Of a DNA stretch of 64,000 nucleotides, positions 17,698 to 29,340 are shown piece after piece (the first letter of the stretch is position 1; the number at the start of each line of letters is the position of its first letter). The DNA comes from Isoetes taiwanensis. Its lineage: Eukaryota; Streptophyta; Lycopodiopsida; Isoetales; Isoetaceae. The stretch lies in NCBI GenBank assembly GCA_021234155.1, contig JAJEKV010000129.1, forward strand, positions 1,529,963 to 1,593,962, given 5' to 3'. The translations under genes and the position numbers were made by a program. The notes under the pieces were generated by a model. It did no database searches, had not been told where the DNA came from, and saw only the letters and a list, made by a program, of their open reading frames with translations.

Positions 17698-19838
17698 ATG
17701 GATTCTCGTGACAAGGATTATGAGCCAAGAGAAGAGGAATCAGACGAAATTGCATCTTCAATTCCAAGGATTCCAAGGAGGGCCAAGCCGACAAGAAAAG
17801 GACCCAACCCGTCGCAATGGTGGGATGAAGTAATCTTGGTTGGCCCTCCTCCTAAAACTGGTGGTGCAAGGAAGTGGCAATGCAAGTTTTGTTCCTATGA
17901 AACAACTGGGGGTACCGATAGAGTGAAAAAGCATTTGATTGGAGAAGGGAAGGGATCAAAAGATTGTACTGCAGTTCTCGATGCTACTAGGGAGGGTCTT
18001 CTTGAATTTTCGTCCATTCTAGATGGTATTTCAGCCGATAGGCATAAGAGATTGGCTGCCGCAAGAGATGTAGCAGCTATAGTGTCTCATCAACCTACAA
18101 AGATTGTATCCACATCTTCTGATGCAGGCACGACTTCCGTAAGACCTAGCTCATCTGGTTTAGAGAGCTATTTCTCTCCACCAGTTGCAAGAAAGAGACA
18201 AAAGAGCATTAAAGAAGCTATTGATCCAGAAGCAAAAGAAAGATTTTGGCGGGCAATTGGAAGACACTTGATCTACAATAAGATTCCTTTCAATGTGGTA
18301 AGAGATAATCATTTCAAGTATCTGATGGCAGAGGCTGCAAGGTGTGGTCCAAATATGGTGCTCCCCAGCTTTGAAAACTTAAGAGTAGCTTTAGTGGCAA
18401 AGGAGAAGAAGGAGGTGACATTGACTTTGGATACATTGTGTGGGCATTGGTCAAAATGGGGTGTATCATTTATTGTTGATGGCTGGTCCGACACACAAGG
18501 GAGGCACATACATGGAGTCATTGCATGTTGCAGAGGCATGTCATATTACTTGAATTCATATGACATCACAAAGGATGGTAAGTTTGCAACAAACTTAGCA
18601 AATATTTGGAGACAAGCGATAAAAGAAGTTGGGGAAGATAATGTTATCCAAATTGTGGGAGATGGCGAACAATCAAATCGTGCTGCTGGCAATCAAATTA
18701 TGGTTGAGTTTCCTCACATCACCTTCTCACCTTGTATGGCACATTGTATCAATAATTTGCTCAAGGATTTCACAAAGCTGCCCCATATGGCAAATGTTGT
18801 TGACAAGGGCAATAAAATTGTAACTTTTGTGAAGAACCACTCCAAGGTAAGCACTTTGCTCGCCACATTTTCTTTTAGAAGCTCTTGAAGTATTCGGATA
18901 CAAGGTTTGGATATAACTTCATTATGTTGGAGCGTTTGCATGAGCTATTGGAACCTTTGCAACAATTGTTTGTGTCTCCAAATTTCAAGAAGCTTAAGGA
19001 GTATCGCACAAAGGCAAGTAAAGCATGCTTTGATATGTTGTTTGATAAGAAGCTTTGGGATGATATTGTTCATATTCTAGCTCTTGTGAAGCCAATAATA
19101 TTGATGCTTAGGCTTGTGGATGGACCTTTTCCTTGCATTGGCAAGGTGGATGAAGGGATGCAAAGTTTGATTGCACACTTGAAAAATATTGAGAAGGATG
19201 AATACATAAGGGCAGAGTTGGTGCAGTTTGCAAATGCTAGGTGGACAAAATATTATTCACCTCTTCATGCTGCTGCATACGTTCTTGATCCTGAATTTCA
19301 AGGACATGATCAAGAAAGTGAAATGATTGTTATGTCGAGGTTGGAATGAAATGTTGGAAAAATTAGTCAAGGATGATGATGAGAGAAGGGTTGTTATAGA
19401 TTGGGAGAAGGCATGTTTTCAACAAGAGATGCTAAGATGGATCGTTTTCGTGTGAATGCAACAGTATGGTGGGAAGAGAACGGTGCAGAAAAGAGAGAAT
19501 TACAATTATTGGCCATTAAAATTTTGTCACAAGCATGTAGTTCTTCATCTATAGAGAGATTGTTCAGCACCATGGGCAACATTGCAACTAATAAGAGGAA
19601 TTGTCTTGGCACTCAAAAGACCAATGATCTGACTTTTATTGCAGCAAATATGCGCTTGATTGAGCTTTCTTCTATGCTTGATAGTGGAAGTGAAAAATTC
19701 ATTACTTTACACAAGGAAGAAACTATTCCACCTGTAGTGGAAGAAAATGAAATTGAATGCGAGCATGAAAACGAGGAAGCAGGTGAGGAAGAAGACCTTT
19801 GCAAGATTCTAGAAGTTATCGAAGAACTTAATGGATAA
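17698..19838 (+). pseudogene. hAT transposase, BED zinc finger and dimerisation domain, frame-broken
   Basis: The first ORF (17698-18888) has a BED-type finger, Cys62-x2-Cys65 with His79 and Cys90, an SSSGLESYFSPP linker and a DUF659-like region with LPSFENLR and the catalytic-type segment FIVDGWSDTQGRHIHGV. A second piece (from about 18879) continues with KYSDTRFGYNF, and a third (19401-19838) holds the hAT C-terminal dimerisation domain (SSSSIERLFSTMGNI) and an acidic tail. The first junction looks like an intron (GTAAGC...TTTTAG, 18847-18878), but at 32 nt it is too short for a plant intron. Further frame shifts lie near 19340 and 19425. As written the gene is not functional. Confidence 0.85.
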
Positions 19839-20223
19839 AGGTAAACTTTTCCTTTTTATCTATTCCTTAATTTTTATTGGTGATGATCTGAACTTAAAAT
19901 TGAATTTGTTGTTTTCTTTTGTAGGGTGAAGAAAGTGAAACGATATTTTGAATCAAAAGGAAATGGAACTCTTGAACTAGTTGGAATAGTTACTATATTA
20001 CTATATTCTAGTTCTAGTTATGTGTTTTCTACTACATATGTTATTATGTTTTACTTAAAATTGTTGTTTTCAAACTTTAAATGAGCATTAAACAGTGGTT
20101 TTATCTATTACGTTCACACGTCACTATGTATTTCACTTTTTTCTATTCTAAGTGTTCTAGGATGATCTACATGCAAAGGGAACTCCAAAACCGTTTGAAT
20201 TTTTAAAAAATTCGAAGGTTGGA

Positions 20224-20313
20224 TGTTCCCGTTCCCATCCGTTCCCGTTCCCGTTCCCGTTCCCGTTCCCGTTTCGAATTTTGGGTCCGAGTTCCCGTTC
20301 CCATTCCCGTTCC
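20224..20313. repeat. hAT 3' subterminal GTTCCC hexamer array
   Basis: GTTCCC or a one-base variant is repeated about ten times, first as a near-perfect direct run at 20226-20270 and again at 20291-20313. The strict hexamer spacing contrasts with the mixed orientation at the left end. Confidence 0.8.
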
Positions 20314-20315
20314 AG

Positions 20316-20506
20316 GTAGCTATGGTTGATGGATCTCATATCTATTTGTATAGAAAACCATGGAGCAAAGACAAGGGTGATGACTATTATTCCAGGCACA
20401 AAAGACATTCCTGCCCTATGCAAGGTGTGGTTGTTCTATCGCATACGGAGGTCCCAAATTTTCCAAGCATAGGCTTTAACAATTGCTTCTACTTTAACAT
20501 GTCATA
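20316..20506 (+). pseudogene. Harbinger transposase, continuation after the hAT insertion
   Basis: Reading resumes with VDGSHIYLYRKPWSKDKGDDYYSRHKR and then CPMQGVVVL, the part that follows the first catalytic Asp in Harbinger transposases. After that the frame continues only 17 more unrelated residues to a stop. The remaining third of the transposase, with the second Asp and the Glu, is absent from the window. Confidence 0.75.
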
Positions 20507-21046
20507 ATTGATATCGTTTTGAATTAATAGAGCATTCAACAAAGAGAGATGTTAACGGTGGCCTTGGCCGCCACAATAAATTCCTTATAAAATTAAAGTT
20601 TATGGTATAGTGCAAAGTCTAGTTACTACTGAAGACAATAAAGGCTAACTCCATTAAACCTTATTTGGTCACTAGTAAAACCTTATTTAGTCAAGTCAAA
20701 CTAACACAATAGTCGAAGTACTGTTATATTTATATTAAACGTGGTTGCAGTTAAGGCATTTAAATTTGATATTTGGCATAAAGTATACCCTTGGGTAACC
20801 TTCAAGACATGAGCGCACATTGTTGATATTTGGCACAAAGTATACCCTTGGGTAACCTTCAAGACATGAGCGCACATTGTTGAAGGGCATAACTTTACGC
20901 TAGACCTGATGCTTACAATGGCTTCCCAATCTGGCGATGCTTAACATATCTTTTTGTCTCTACTATCCTAGATTGATTGGCTCTATTACTTGAAGTTAAG
21001 AACTAAGAAAAATTTATCACCTCTTCCTCCAAGTGATATCATCTTG
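20507..21046. other. Flank left of the chromovirus, with a 57-bp tandem duplication
   Basis: AT-rich DNA without a gene. TTGATATTTGGCA...GCGCACATTG occurs twice in tandem, 20766-20822 and 20823-20879, with one difference. The motif AACCTTATTT also repeats near 20660 and 20680. Confidence 0.7.
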
Positions 21047-21051
21047 TCTTT

Positions 21052-22783
21052 TGTTATGCCTAAAATAAATTCGCAGACCATTGTGTGATATTGTGCATGC
21101 ATATAATAATATTGGGCATAACGAAATGTTCTATGGTAGTTGGGCCATAGATGTGTAATGGTCGCATGTTCCTCTCTAGCCTAAGTGAATGGTGCACCTT
21201 AAGATCCTAGGCTAGGGCGTAAGGGGATCCGTGCAAATAACAAGTGTGTTATAACATTGCTTGTTGCATGGATCTAATGGTAATGGGCGTTAGAATGGCT
21301 AAATGCCATTGGGCCTTTTAATGGCTGAATAACCCCTTAAGGTTATAACATTGTTATAACAATGTGTGATAATGGTTTTAATGGCCATTGTTTAAAAGGT
21401 TTATAAATGGCTTAATAACCATTGGGGTTAAAATGGTGAGCACCCCTGATATCGGGGGATGCCACCTTCTTCCGCAACGGCGAATGGGAATGGGCGGCAG
21501 GTCGGACTGTGATCCGGCAGACCCACCGAATATTCGATGGTCGCCACGTGGCCGGGCCATCTTGGCAAGAGCCGATTAGGTGGGTCGGTGATGCATTACA
21601 GAGGCAGACCGGAATTATGAGGAGAGGCGGTAGGAAGGGCTTGAAGGAAGGAGGTCGTGAGTTGCAAGGGTGGACGGATTTGAGTAAAGCTTCAAGCAGC
21701 AGTTGCTACTTAAGTAGCAAGGGGAGCCCTTGTTACAGGTAAGCCACGAATTGGCTGAGTCCGGTTGGATGGAAGCCATGGTGGGAATTTGCTGTGTTAC
21801 AGCGGCCTTAAACAAATACCTGTATGGAGCTCTCACGAAAGTATAAGGGCTTGCGTAAAAAGGCGCTTGTGATGCCTCCCTTGAATCACTATTGAACCAC
21901 TCCTTGTGAAACCTTGTGGAATGGGCTGGAGTTAATTCCAAGCCATGGTCTTGGCTACTTGATAAGTCCAAGGATTGGCTATGGCTGGTGATTACCCAGT
22001 AGCTTAAAGCCAAGCGGCTACAATTTTGGACCTCTAGTATAAGCCATGTCTTCTGTGAGTAAGCTTATGCTTATTTACGGGATGCTTGTGAGTGCTGGTG
22101 AGGTGGGCGAAGGATATTGGTATGGGACAATATCCTACGTCTGCCGACGATCGATCCGATGTGAGCATTCATTGTGGAGCGATGCTCCTTTGTTGCGATA
22201 TCCTAGTGATGCTTGGGGTGAGCCGTAAATGCTACCCAAGGGAGTTTTATGCAGGGCATGATACTGGATAAGCGTGGCTTGTCTAAATAGGAATGAGAGG
22301 TACTTGTGAGGTGAAGCTTGTCGCTGGTATGGGACAGTGGCATGCGGAACCAACAAAATGATCAAGTAGCTTTGAGTTCTTATGATACTGCAGTTTCTCA
22401 CGACATTGGATCCACCGCTAGGGGGTTCTAGGCGGCGTCTTGTCTAGATATGGTGGGGGTGTGTCCCTTGGGCAGATGCTATGCTATGGTGCGTGTGGTG
22501 GATTCCATATGTGTGTTCTTGCAGTCCGTCAGTCGTTGCTTCGTGTTGACATACTGGATAACTCTTATGCTTGTTACTAACACGTGGAAGCTTATGCAGG
22601 CTATTGGATAGCTGGCGGAGCGTACGTGTGCATTTAGTTATCTTGTGTTGTCATCTTGTTATCTAAATACGTGGCTTTCATGTATATAGCCTCGTGGGAG
22701 GCGTGATACTTGTTACGTGTACTACGATGGTTTGATGTGAATACAAATCGAAATTTTTGGTACTAAAATTTTGGTTCGTAAGA
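21052..22783 (+). repeat. 5' LTR of the chromovirus
   Basis: 1732 bp, starting TGTTATG and ending CGTAAGA (imperfect inverted ends). It matches 27384-29113. Differences cluster at 21463-21640 and 22130-22480, where CTG/CAG of the 3' LTR are written as CG, ACG or CGA here. Confidence 0.95.
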
Positions 22784-22784
22784 G

Positions 22785-22797
22785 TGGTATCAGAGCC
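22785..22797 (+). promoter_or_regulatory. Primer binding site, initiator-Met tRNA
   Basis: TGGTATCAGAGCC starts one base after the 5' LTR. It is complementary to the 3' end of plant initiator methionine tRNA, the usual primer of Ty3/gypsy elements. Confidence 0.93.
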
Positions 22798-22828
22798 TAA
22801 GTTGCGGCTTGGACCTTGAGTAGCTGAG

Positions 22829-24355
22829 ATGGAGCACGGCGAGACTAGTGCGGCGCTAGGAGATCTTTATGCTTGAGTGACAGATGACTCCTATGGAGGA
22901 GGGAACCTCGAGGGCTAGCTGCTTTCAGCGTACAAGAAACCCGAGAAGAACACGGAGACCATGCACGAAGTGGGGTGAGGACTTCTTTGGGTGTCTGTGA
23001 GCCTTAAGGCTGTATTGGATACTCAGACGGCTATGAGAACTGTATTGGAGACCCTTGCTGGCACGGATGGCCTAGGGAAGTCTGCGGAGAAAGGGAAGTC
23101 TCCGGCAGTTGTGGTGGTGGACCCGGATGTACCTGGTGCTAGTGCTGGCGTGTGGGCGATCAAAAAAGAGTTCGGATTGAGCAAAGAGGACATCCGCAGA
23201 TCTCGGCGCACAAAAAGATCCCGGATTGGGAGGGGAAAGGCACTGCTGAGGAGGCGATGGCTTGGATTGACAAGCTAGAGACCTTCTTTGAGGCTACCAT
23301 GAAAAAGGAGGTGAATACTTGGTCTGATTTCAGGAAGTACTTTATTGGGGAGTATGCGCCTCAGCATGATGCTCGTGATAAGCGAGAAGTTAGCGATGCG
23401 TAAGCGCGGAGGTTCTCTCAGTGCTTATATCAATAAGGTACGGGGTTATATCCACAGGGTTGGAGACTTGACCGAGGCTCGGCAGGTTGATTTCTTTCTA
23501 GGTGGTCTATCCAGTGTTGCTCTCAAGAAGCAGATAATCGGGTTGAAGCTTAGAGGATTTTGAGAGGAACAGCGATGTTGGCTCGTCGACTTAGGGGAGG
23601 AGGATGAGTCCTTTAAGAGGGGCGTCCGGAAGTTCTCAAAGAAGAAAAACAGGTTTTTCAAGAAGAAAAAGTCTGAAAAGTCTGAGCAGCCTAAGTCTAA
23701 GTCTGCAGGTGGAGAGTCCAAGAAGCGTAAGGCGGACTCTAAGTCCAGTGGTTCCGGGGAAGAGGATTTTTACGCTATAGATGTGGGGAGCACTGTACAT
23801 TAGTCGTGAATGCTCTCGACCACAGAACAAGAAAAGCGATAACAAGAAAGCAAGCGTGGACTGAAAAAGGTGAAGAAGAATTGGAATCTAAGGCGGTTTC
23901 AGCCATTGCCATGGAAGAATTTGTCTTGTATTTGGATAAGCCCCCGCAAGCAAAGACATCATGGACATGTTTCTTTGGGCGTGTGATTAGATTCTTGGGC
24001 AGAATCATGGGCGAAACATAGTTGTGTTCTTTGGATTGTGGCTCTTCGACATGTTTATATCTTCTAAGTTGGTGGAAGAACTGCACCTACCTTGTGTAAA
24101 GACTAATAAGTACAAGGTAGATGGGCCTTTTGTGAATGATTCTCAGGTAGAGGATCGTAAAGCTATTGGGGTACCCTTGTGTATTCAAGGTTACCAGGAA
24201 AAGCTTGATTTTGACCTCTTGGATGTTGGCCGGTATGACGTGGTGCTGGGGATAACATGGTTGCAGCGGGTTAAGCCTCTTTGCAATAGATTGGAACACT
24301 CACCGGTGTATTTGAAAGCCACGATGGACGTGAGATCTATCTGCAGGGGAGTCCT
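22829..24355 (+). pseudogene. Chromovirus gag and protease, frame-broken
   Basis: The gag ATG is probably 22829, but stops follow at once. Recognisable gag pieces are AMAWIDKLETFFEATMKKEVNTW then FRKYFIGEYAP (23250-23370) and YINKVRGYIHRVGDL then FFLGGL (23420-23510). The C-terminus is a lysine-rich tail (FSKKKNRFFKKKKSEKSE, about 23635-23690). I see no CCHC zinc knuckle. Protease follows at 24024-24350: the Asp-Cys-Gly-Ser active-site region near 24031 is out of frame with the downstream SSKLVEELHLPC and LDVGRYDVVLGITWLQ. At least four frame changes are needed to read through to pol. Confidence 0.8.
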
Positions 24356-27300
24356 TTGACGGGAGCTTCCAAGATCGTGTCGTCGCTTCAGGTCAAGAAA
24401 CTGGTACGTAAATCTTCCAATCAATGTTTTCTTCTATTTATTGATGAATGTTATCCTGCTTTTGAGTGCTGTCATATGAGTGCTGATCGTGAGGTCATTG
24501 AGAATTCAAAAGGCCAGAGAGAGTTGCAGAATCTATTGAATGAATTTCAGGATGTGTTCCCAGAGGAACTGCCTGAAGGTCTTCTACCTAGTAGAGAGAT
24601 TGAACATGAGATTGATTTAGAGCCTGGATCCAAACCTGTGTTTCGTAGCCCTTATAGATTGTCCATTTTGGAACAAGAGGAGGTAAAGAAGCAGGTTCAT
24701 GAGCTGTTAGCCAAAGGGTTTGTGAGACCTAGCAAATCCCCTTATGGTGCTCCTGTCATTCTAGTCAAGAAAAAGGACGGGTCAATGCGGATGTGCATTG
24801 ATTATCGTGCCTTGAACAAGATCACGATCAAGAATAGGTATCCTTTGCCTAGGATTGACGAGATTATGGATAGATTAACAGGAGCTAAGTATTTTTCTAA
24901 GTTGGATTTGCGCAGTGGTTATCACCAGATAAGGGTGAAGGAGTCGGATGTTCATAAGACTGCCTTCAGGACCACTTTTGGTCATTTTGAGTTCTTGGTG
25001 ATGCCTTTTAGACTAACGAATGCTCCTGCTACTTTTTCCAGAATGATGAATGAGGTTTTTGCAGGATGTCTTGATACTTTTGTTGAAGTATTTTTAGATG
25101 ATATCCTGGTTTATAGTAAAACCTTAGAGGAGCACTTGAATCATTTGCGTTCTGTGCTAACTCTGCTCAGACAGCATAAGTTGTATGCAAAGATGTCAAA
25201 ATGTAAATTTTTGAAAGCACAGGTGGAATATTTGGGCCACATTGTATCTGCTGATGGTGTAGCTGTGGATCCCAAGAAGACGGAGGCAATTCAGTCTTGG
25301 CCTTTGCCAAAGAATGTATCTGAATTGCGTAGTTTCTTGGGATTGGCCAGCTATTATCGCAGAGTTGTCTGGAAGTTTGCTAAGATTGCAGCTGCTTTGA
25401 CTATGTTGTTGAAAACTAATGTCCAGTGGCAATGGACGGTGAAGCAGCAGCAGGCAATGGATATGCTGAAGAGGTTGCTAACCTCGGCGCCTATTTTGTT
25501 GATTCCAGACATGAGTAAACCTTATGAGGTTTACACGGATGCATGTGGTTATGCCATTGGTGTTGTTCTCATGCAGGATGGTAGAGTAGTGGCGTACGAA
25601 AGTCGCCAACTCAATGCTGCTGAGAAGAACTATTCCACCTATGAGCAGGAGTTACTAGCAATGGTTCATGCGCTCAAAGTCTGGAAACATTATCTCCGTA
25701 ATAAATGTGAGTTTGTGGCCTATACCGATCACAAGCCTTTGAAATTCCTGCAGAGCCAGGCCGAGGTAAGTCCAAGGCAAGCAAGATGGTTGGACTTTCT
25801 TTCTCAATTTCATTTTCATGTTGAACATCTTCCCGGGAAAAAGAATCATGTTGCTGATGCTCTTTCTAGGGTTCGGGAAGTAAATGTGATGGTTCAATGT
25901 GAAATTGCTTTGGTGTCACAGATTAGGCAAGCATATGGCTTGGATGCCTATATTTTGAGTATGCAGCATCTATCCAAGTTACCTGATGCTTGGGATATCC
26001 AGAATAGACTCTGGTATCATAAGGGACGTATTTATGTTCCTGCTGTGGATACTTTGAGAAAGCAATTATTGAGCGAATTTCATGATGCACCTTATGCTGG
26101 GCATGGGGGTGAGTGGAAAACATATGAATCGCTCAAGAGAATGTTTTATTGGCCTAGCTTGAAAGAGGATGTGCAGGAATATGTAAAAGTCTGTGAGACT
26201 TGTCAGCAAGTTAAAGCAGGTCGAGGCAAGTCTCCAGGACTTCTGCAACCTCTGCCTATGCCAGAGGAGAGATGGAGTGAAATCTCTATGGATTTCATTG
26301 TGAAGTTGCCTCGTACTGTGCATCACTATACTCAGATACTTATCATTGTGGATAGGTTGACGAAGTATGCACGCTTTATACCCCTGACAAAGAATGCCGA
26401 TGGCTTGGCGGTGGCCAAGGCTTATATGCAGCATGTATTTCCTATTTTTGGATTACCCAAAGCTATTGTAAGCGATCGTGATGTGAAATTCACTGGGAAT
26501 TTCTGGCGTGAATTGTTCTCCGCATTAAAGTGCACTCTTCAGTTCTCTAGTGGAGATCATCCGGAAACGGATGGGCAAACTGAAAGAGTGAATCAGATTC
26601 TGGAGGATATGCTGAGATCTTATGTGGCCACTCAGCAATCCAGATGGGAGGACTATTTGCCAATTGTGGAGTTTGCTTACAATAATGGGTTCCAACAGAG
26701 CATCAAAACTAGCTCGTTTGTGGCTATGTTTGGGAGAAATCCCAGAGGACCTGTATCGCTTAGTTTTGATGGGCTGAAAACTGATGCTGCTATAAGTATG
26801 CTTGAAGGCATGGATGTGACACTTGGTTTGTGTCAATTGCATATGAGACAGGCCCAGGATCGGGCAAGGGCACGTGCCAATTTGTCAAGAGTCCCGATCG
26901 AGCTACATGAAGGTCAGATGGTGTACCTTCGTGTGGTCTTCCCTGCAAATCTGAAAAGAAAAGCAATATTGCCATTGCTTGCAGGAAGGAAACCAAAGCT
27001 CTCCCCAAGATACAGTGGTCCTTACAAGATTTTGAAGAAATATAGTGATGTTGCCTTCAAGTTGCAACTTCCACCGAATGTGGACATTCATCCAGTTTTC
27101 CATGTGAGCCAGTTGCGACCAGCTCTAGGAAAAGCTGCGAATGTTGTGCCTTCTCAGGAACACATGGTGGAGTTGGATAGAATTCCTACCCCTGAAAGAA
27201 TATTGAATTCCCGGATAGTGCGGATCCGCCAAAGAGACCAGATGGAATTTCTGGTGAAGTGGAAACATAGACCTGTCTCAGAGGCGACGTGGGAGAGTCG

Positions 27301-27358
27301 TCGTTTCATGACTCAATATCCGGATGTTATGGCTCAATGGTCTGGAGCCGATTCTTGA
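24356..27358 (+). CDS. Chromovirus pol polyprotein (RT, RNase H, integrase, chromodomain)
   Basis: An open frame of 1000 residues. Reverse transcriptase starts near residue 96 (FRSPYR), with catalytic Asp184 in [10 protein letters not shown] and the FLDD box at 246-249. RNase H shows YTDACG, YEQELLA and YTDHKPL. Integrase has the His/Cys zinc region ending CETCQQVK, then SMDF, VSDRD and DGQTERVNQ for the DDE triad. The C-terminus is a chromodomain ([16 protein letters not shown]), which targets insertion to heterochromatin in this group. One oddity: the highly conserved MPFGLTNAP motif reads MPFRLTNAP (residue 219, G to R), which may impair the enzyme. The natural product is a gag-pol polyprotein, so the ATG at 24356 is only the start of the open stretch. 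Confidence 0.95.
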   Translation: MTGASKIVSSLQVKKLVRKSSNQCFLLFIDECYPAFECCHMSADREVIENSKGQRELQNLLNEFQDVFPEELPEGLLPSREIEHEIDLEPGSKPVFRSPYRLSILEQEEVKKQVHELLAKGFVRPSKSPYGAPVILVKKKDGSMRMCIDYRALNKITIKNRYPLPRIDEIMDRLTGAKYFSKLDLRSGYHQIRVKESDVHKTAFRTTFGHFEFLVMPFRLTNAPATFSRMMNEVFAGCLDTFVEVFLDDILVYSKTLEEHLNHLRSVLTLLRQHKLYAKMSKCKFLKAQVEYLGHIVSADGVAVDPKKTEAIQSWPLPKNVSELRSFLGLASYYRRVVWKFAKIAAALTMLLKTNVQWQWTVKQQQAMDMLKRLLTSAPILLIPDMSKPYEVYTDACGYAIGVVLMQDGRVVAYESRQLNAAEKNYSTYEQELLAMVHALKVWKHYLRNKCEFVAYTDHKPLKFLQSQAEVSPRQARWLDFLSQFHFHVEHLPGKKNHVADALSRVREVNVMVQCEIALVSQIRQAYGLDAYILSMQHLSKLPDAWDIQNRLWYHKGRIYVPAVDTLRKQLLSEFHDAPYAGHGGEWKTYESLKRMFYWPSLKEDVQEYVKVCETCQQVKAGRGKSPGLLQPLPMPEERWSEISMDFIVKLPRTVHHYTQILIIVDRLTKYARFIPLTKNADGLAVAKAYMQHVFPIFGLPKAIVSDRDVKFTGNFWRELFSALKCTLQFSSGDHPETDGQTERVNQILEDMLRSYVATQQSRWEDYLPIVEFAYNNGFQQSIKTSSFVAMFGRNPRGPVSLSFDGLKTDAAISMLEGMDVTLGLCQLHMRQAQDRARARANLSRVPIELHEGQMVYLRVVFPANLKRKAILPLLAGRKPKLSPRYSGPYKILKKYSDVAFKLQLPPNVDIHPVFHVSQLRPALGKAANVVPSQEHMVELDRIPTPERILNSRIVRIRQRDQMEFLVKWKHRPVSEATWESRRFMTQYPDVMAQWSGADS

Positions 27359-27370
27359 GGACATGAATGC

Positions 27371-27380
27371 CAGGGGGGAG
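27371..27380 (+). promoter_or_regulatory. Polypurine tract
   Basis: CAGGGGGGAG lies three bases before the 3' LTR start at 27384. It is the plus-strand primer of LTR retrotransposons. Confidence 0.85.
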
Positions 27381-27383
27381 TAA

Positions 27384-29113
27384 TGTTATGTATAAAATAA
27401 ATTCGCAGACCATTGTGTGATATTGTGCATGCATATAATAATATTGGGCATAACGAAATGTTCTATGGTAGTTGGGCCATAGATGTGTAATGGTCGCATG
27501 TTCCTCTCTAGCCTAAGTGAATGGTGCACCTTAAGATCCTAGGCTAGGGCGTAAGGGGATCTGTGCAAATAACAAGTGTGTTATAACATTGCTTGTTGCA
27601 TGGATCTAATGGTAATGGGCGTTAGAATGGCTAAATGCCATTGGGCCTTTTAATGGTTGAATAACCCCTTAAGGTTATAACATTGTTATAACAATGTGTG
27701 ATAATGGTTTTAATGGCCATTGTTTAAAAGGTTTATAAATGGCTTAATAACCATTGGGGTTAAAATGGTGAGCACCCCTGATATCGGGGGATGCCACCTT
27801 GCTGCTGGCACGACAGCCCGAATGGGCTAGGCGGCAGGTCGGACCTGTGATCCGGCAGACCCACCTGAATATTCAGTGGTCGCCACGTGGCCGGCCATGC
27901 TGGCAGGAGCTGATTAGGTGGGTCGGCGGTCTGTTACAGGGGCAGACCGGAATTGCGACAGAAGGAGGCCGGAAGGGCTTGAAGGAAGGAGGTCGTGAGT
28001 TGCAAGGGTGGACGGATTTGAGTAAAGCTTCAAGCAGCAGTTGCTACTTGGGTAGCAAGGGGAGCCCTTGTTGCAGGTAAGCCACGAATTGGCTGAGTCC
28101 GGTTGGATGGAAGCCATGGTGGGAATTTGCTGTGTTATAGCGGCCTTAAACAAATACCTGTATGGAGCTCTCTGAAAGTATAAGGGCTTGCGTAAAAGAC
28201 TGCTTGTGATGCCTCCCTTGAATCACTATTGAACCACTCCTTGTGAAACCTTGTGGAATGGGCTGGAGTTAATTCCAAGCCATGGTCTTGGCTACTTGAT
28301 AAGTCCAAGGATTGGCTATGGCTGGTGATTACCAGCGTAGCTTAAGAGCCAAGCGGCTACAAGGCTGGACCTCTAGTATAAGCCATGTCTTCTGTGAGTA
28401 AGCTTATGCTTATTTACCGGATGCTTGTGAGTGCTGGTGAGGTGGGCGAAGGATATTGGTATGGGACAATATCCTACGTCTGCCGACAGTCCAGTGAAAG
28501 CAGAGCATTCATTGTGGAGCGATGCTCCACTGTTGCAGTATCCTAGTGGTACTGGGGTGAGCACCGTAAATGCTACCCAAGGGAGTTTTATGCAGGGCAT
28601 GATACTGGATAAGCGTGGCTTGTCTAAATAGGAATGAGAGGTACTTGTGAGGTGAAGCTTGTCGCTGGTATGGGACAGTGGCATGCGGAACCAACAGTCG
28701 AGTAGCCTGAGTTCTTATGATGCCTGCAGTTTCTCCCTGACATTGGATCCACCAGCGCGGGGGTTCTAGACGACGTACTGTCTAGATATGGTGGGGTGTG
28801 TCTGCTTGGGCAGATGCTATGGTGCGTGTGGTGGATTCCATATGTGTGTTCTTGCAGTCTGTCAGCCGTTGCTTCGTGTTGACATACTGGATAACTCTTA
28901 TGCATGTTACTAACACGTGGAAGCTTATGCAGGCTATTGGATAGCTGGCGGAGCGTACGTGTGCATTTAGTTATCTTGTGTTGTCATTTGTTATCTAAAT
29001 ACGTGGCTTTCATGTATATAGCCTCGTGGGAGGCAGTACTTGTTCTGTGTACTCTGATGGTTTGATGTGAATACAAATCGAAATTTTTGGTACTAAAATT
29101 TTGGTTCGTAAGA
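27384..29113 (+). repeat. 3' LTR of the chromovirus
   Basis: 1730 bp, same ends as the 5' LTR, followed by the target duplication TCTTT. It keeps normal CAG and CTG words where the 5' LTR is altered. Confidence 0.95.
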
Positions 29114-29118
29114 TCTTT

Positions 29119-29340
29119 ATTTGAAAACTAATGTGTTGTGACAATCTTAATGCCCAGCACACATACATATTTATCACAACACTGGTTGCTACAGAATTCA
29201 AGTCTAATCGACTATGCAACACTTGAGCATGTACCCATGCTCCCTCTATCAATGCTGCTAAAGAGGCACATGCTTGAAGAGCACTGATCAAAGCGATTGC
29301 ATGCGGTACAAAACCCTCTAATTACATCTGCTAGAAAATT
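29119..29340 (-). pseudogene. PLS-type PPR protein fragment
   Basis: The minus strand reads LEGFVPHAIALISALQACAS followed by LAALIEGAWVHAQVLHSRLD and LNSVATSVVINMY, which is typical of the S/L repeats of plant organelle RNA-editing PPR proteins. A stop lies just upstream, and after INMY the pattern is lost. The chromovirus 3' LTR lies 5 bp beyond the last base. No continuation is seen on the far side of the element at 21046, so the fragment was already truncated or its other end has decayed. Confidence 0.8.

Larger units (their letters stand above)
16172..20315 (+). mobile_element. hAT transposon inserted in the Harbinger transposase gene
   Basis: A 4.14 kb element bounded by CGGGAAC on the left and GTTCCAG on the right. 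It is flanked by ATAGCTAT (16164-16171) and GTAGCTAT (20316-20323), an 8-bp target duplication with one mismatch, as expected of hAT. It carries one BED-type transposase gene on the plus strand. Its ends are rich in GGGAAC/GTTCCC repeats. Confidence 0.85.
21052..29113 (+). mobile_element. Ty3/gypsy chromovirus, complete, 8.06 kb
   Basis: Two LTRs of about 1.73 kb bound gag, protease and pol in the order reverse transcriptase, RNase H, integrase, chromodomain. The 5-bp target duplication TCTTT is perfect (21047-21051 and 29114-29118). LTR ends are TGTTATG and CGTAAGA. The LTRs are close to identical outside CAG/CTG-linked differences, so the insertion is young. Confidence 0.97.

Noticed and set aside
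20224-20313. CRISPR-like or satellite array
   Set aside because: Hexamers are contiguous without spacers and coincide with the hAT end; the window is eukaryotic.
21615-22013. Minus-strand ORF of 132 residues in the LTR
   Set aside because: Lies wholly in the LTR and is broken in the other LTR.
25196-26842. Minus-strand ORFs inside pol
   Set aside because: Shadow frames of a clear coding sequence on the other strand.
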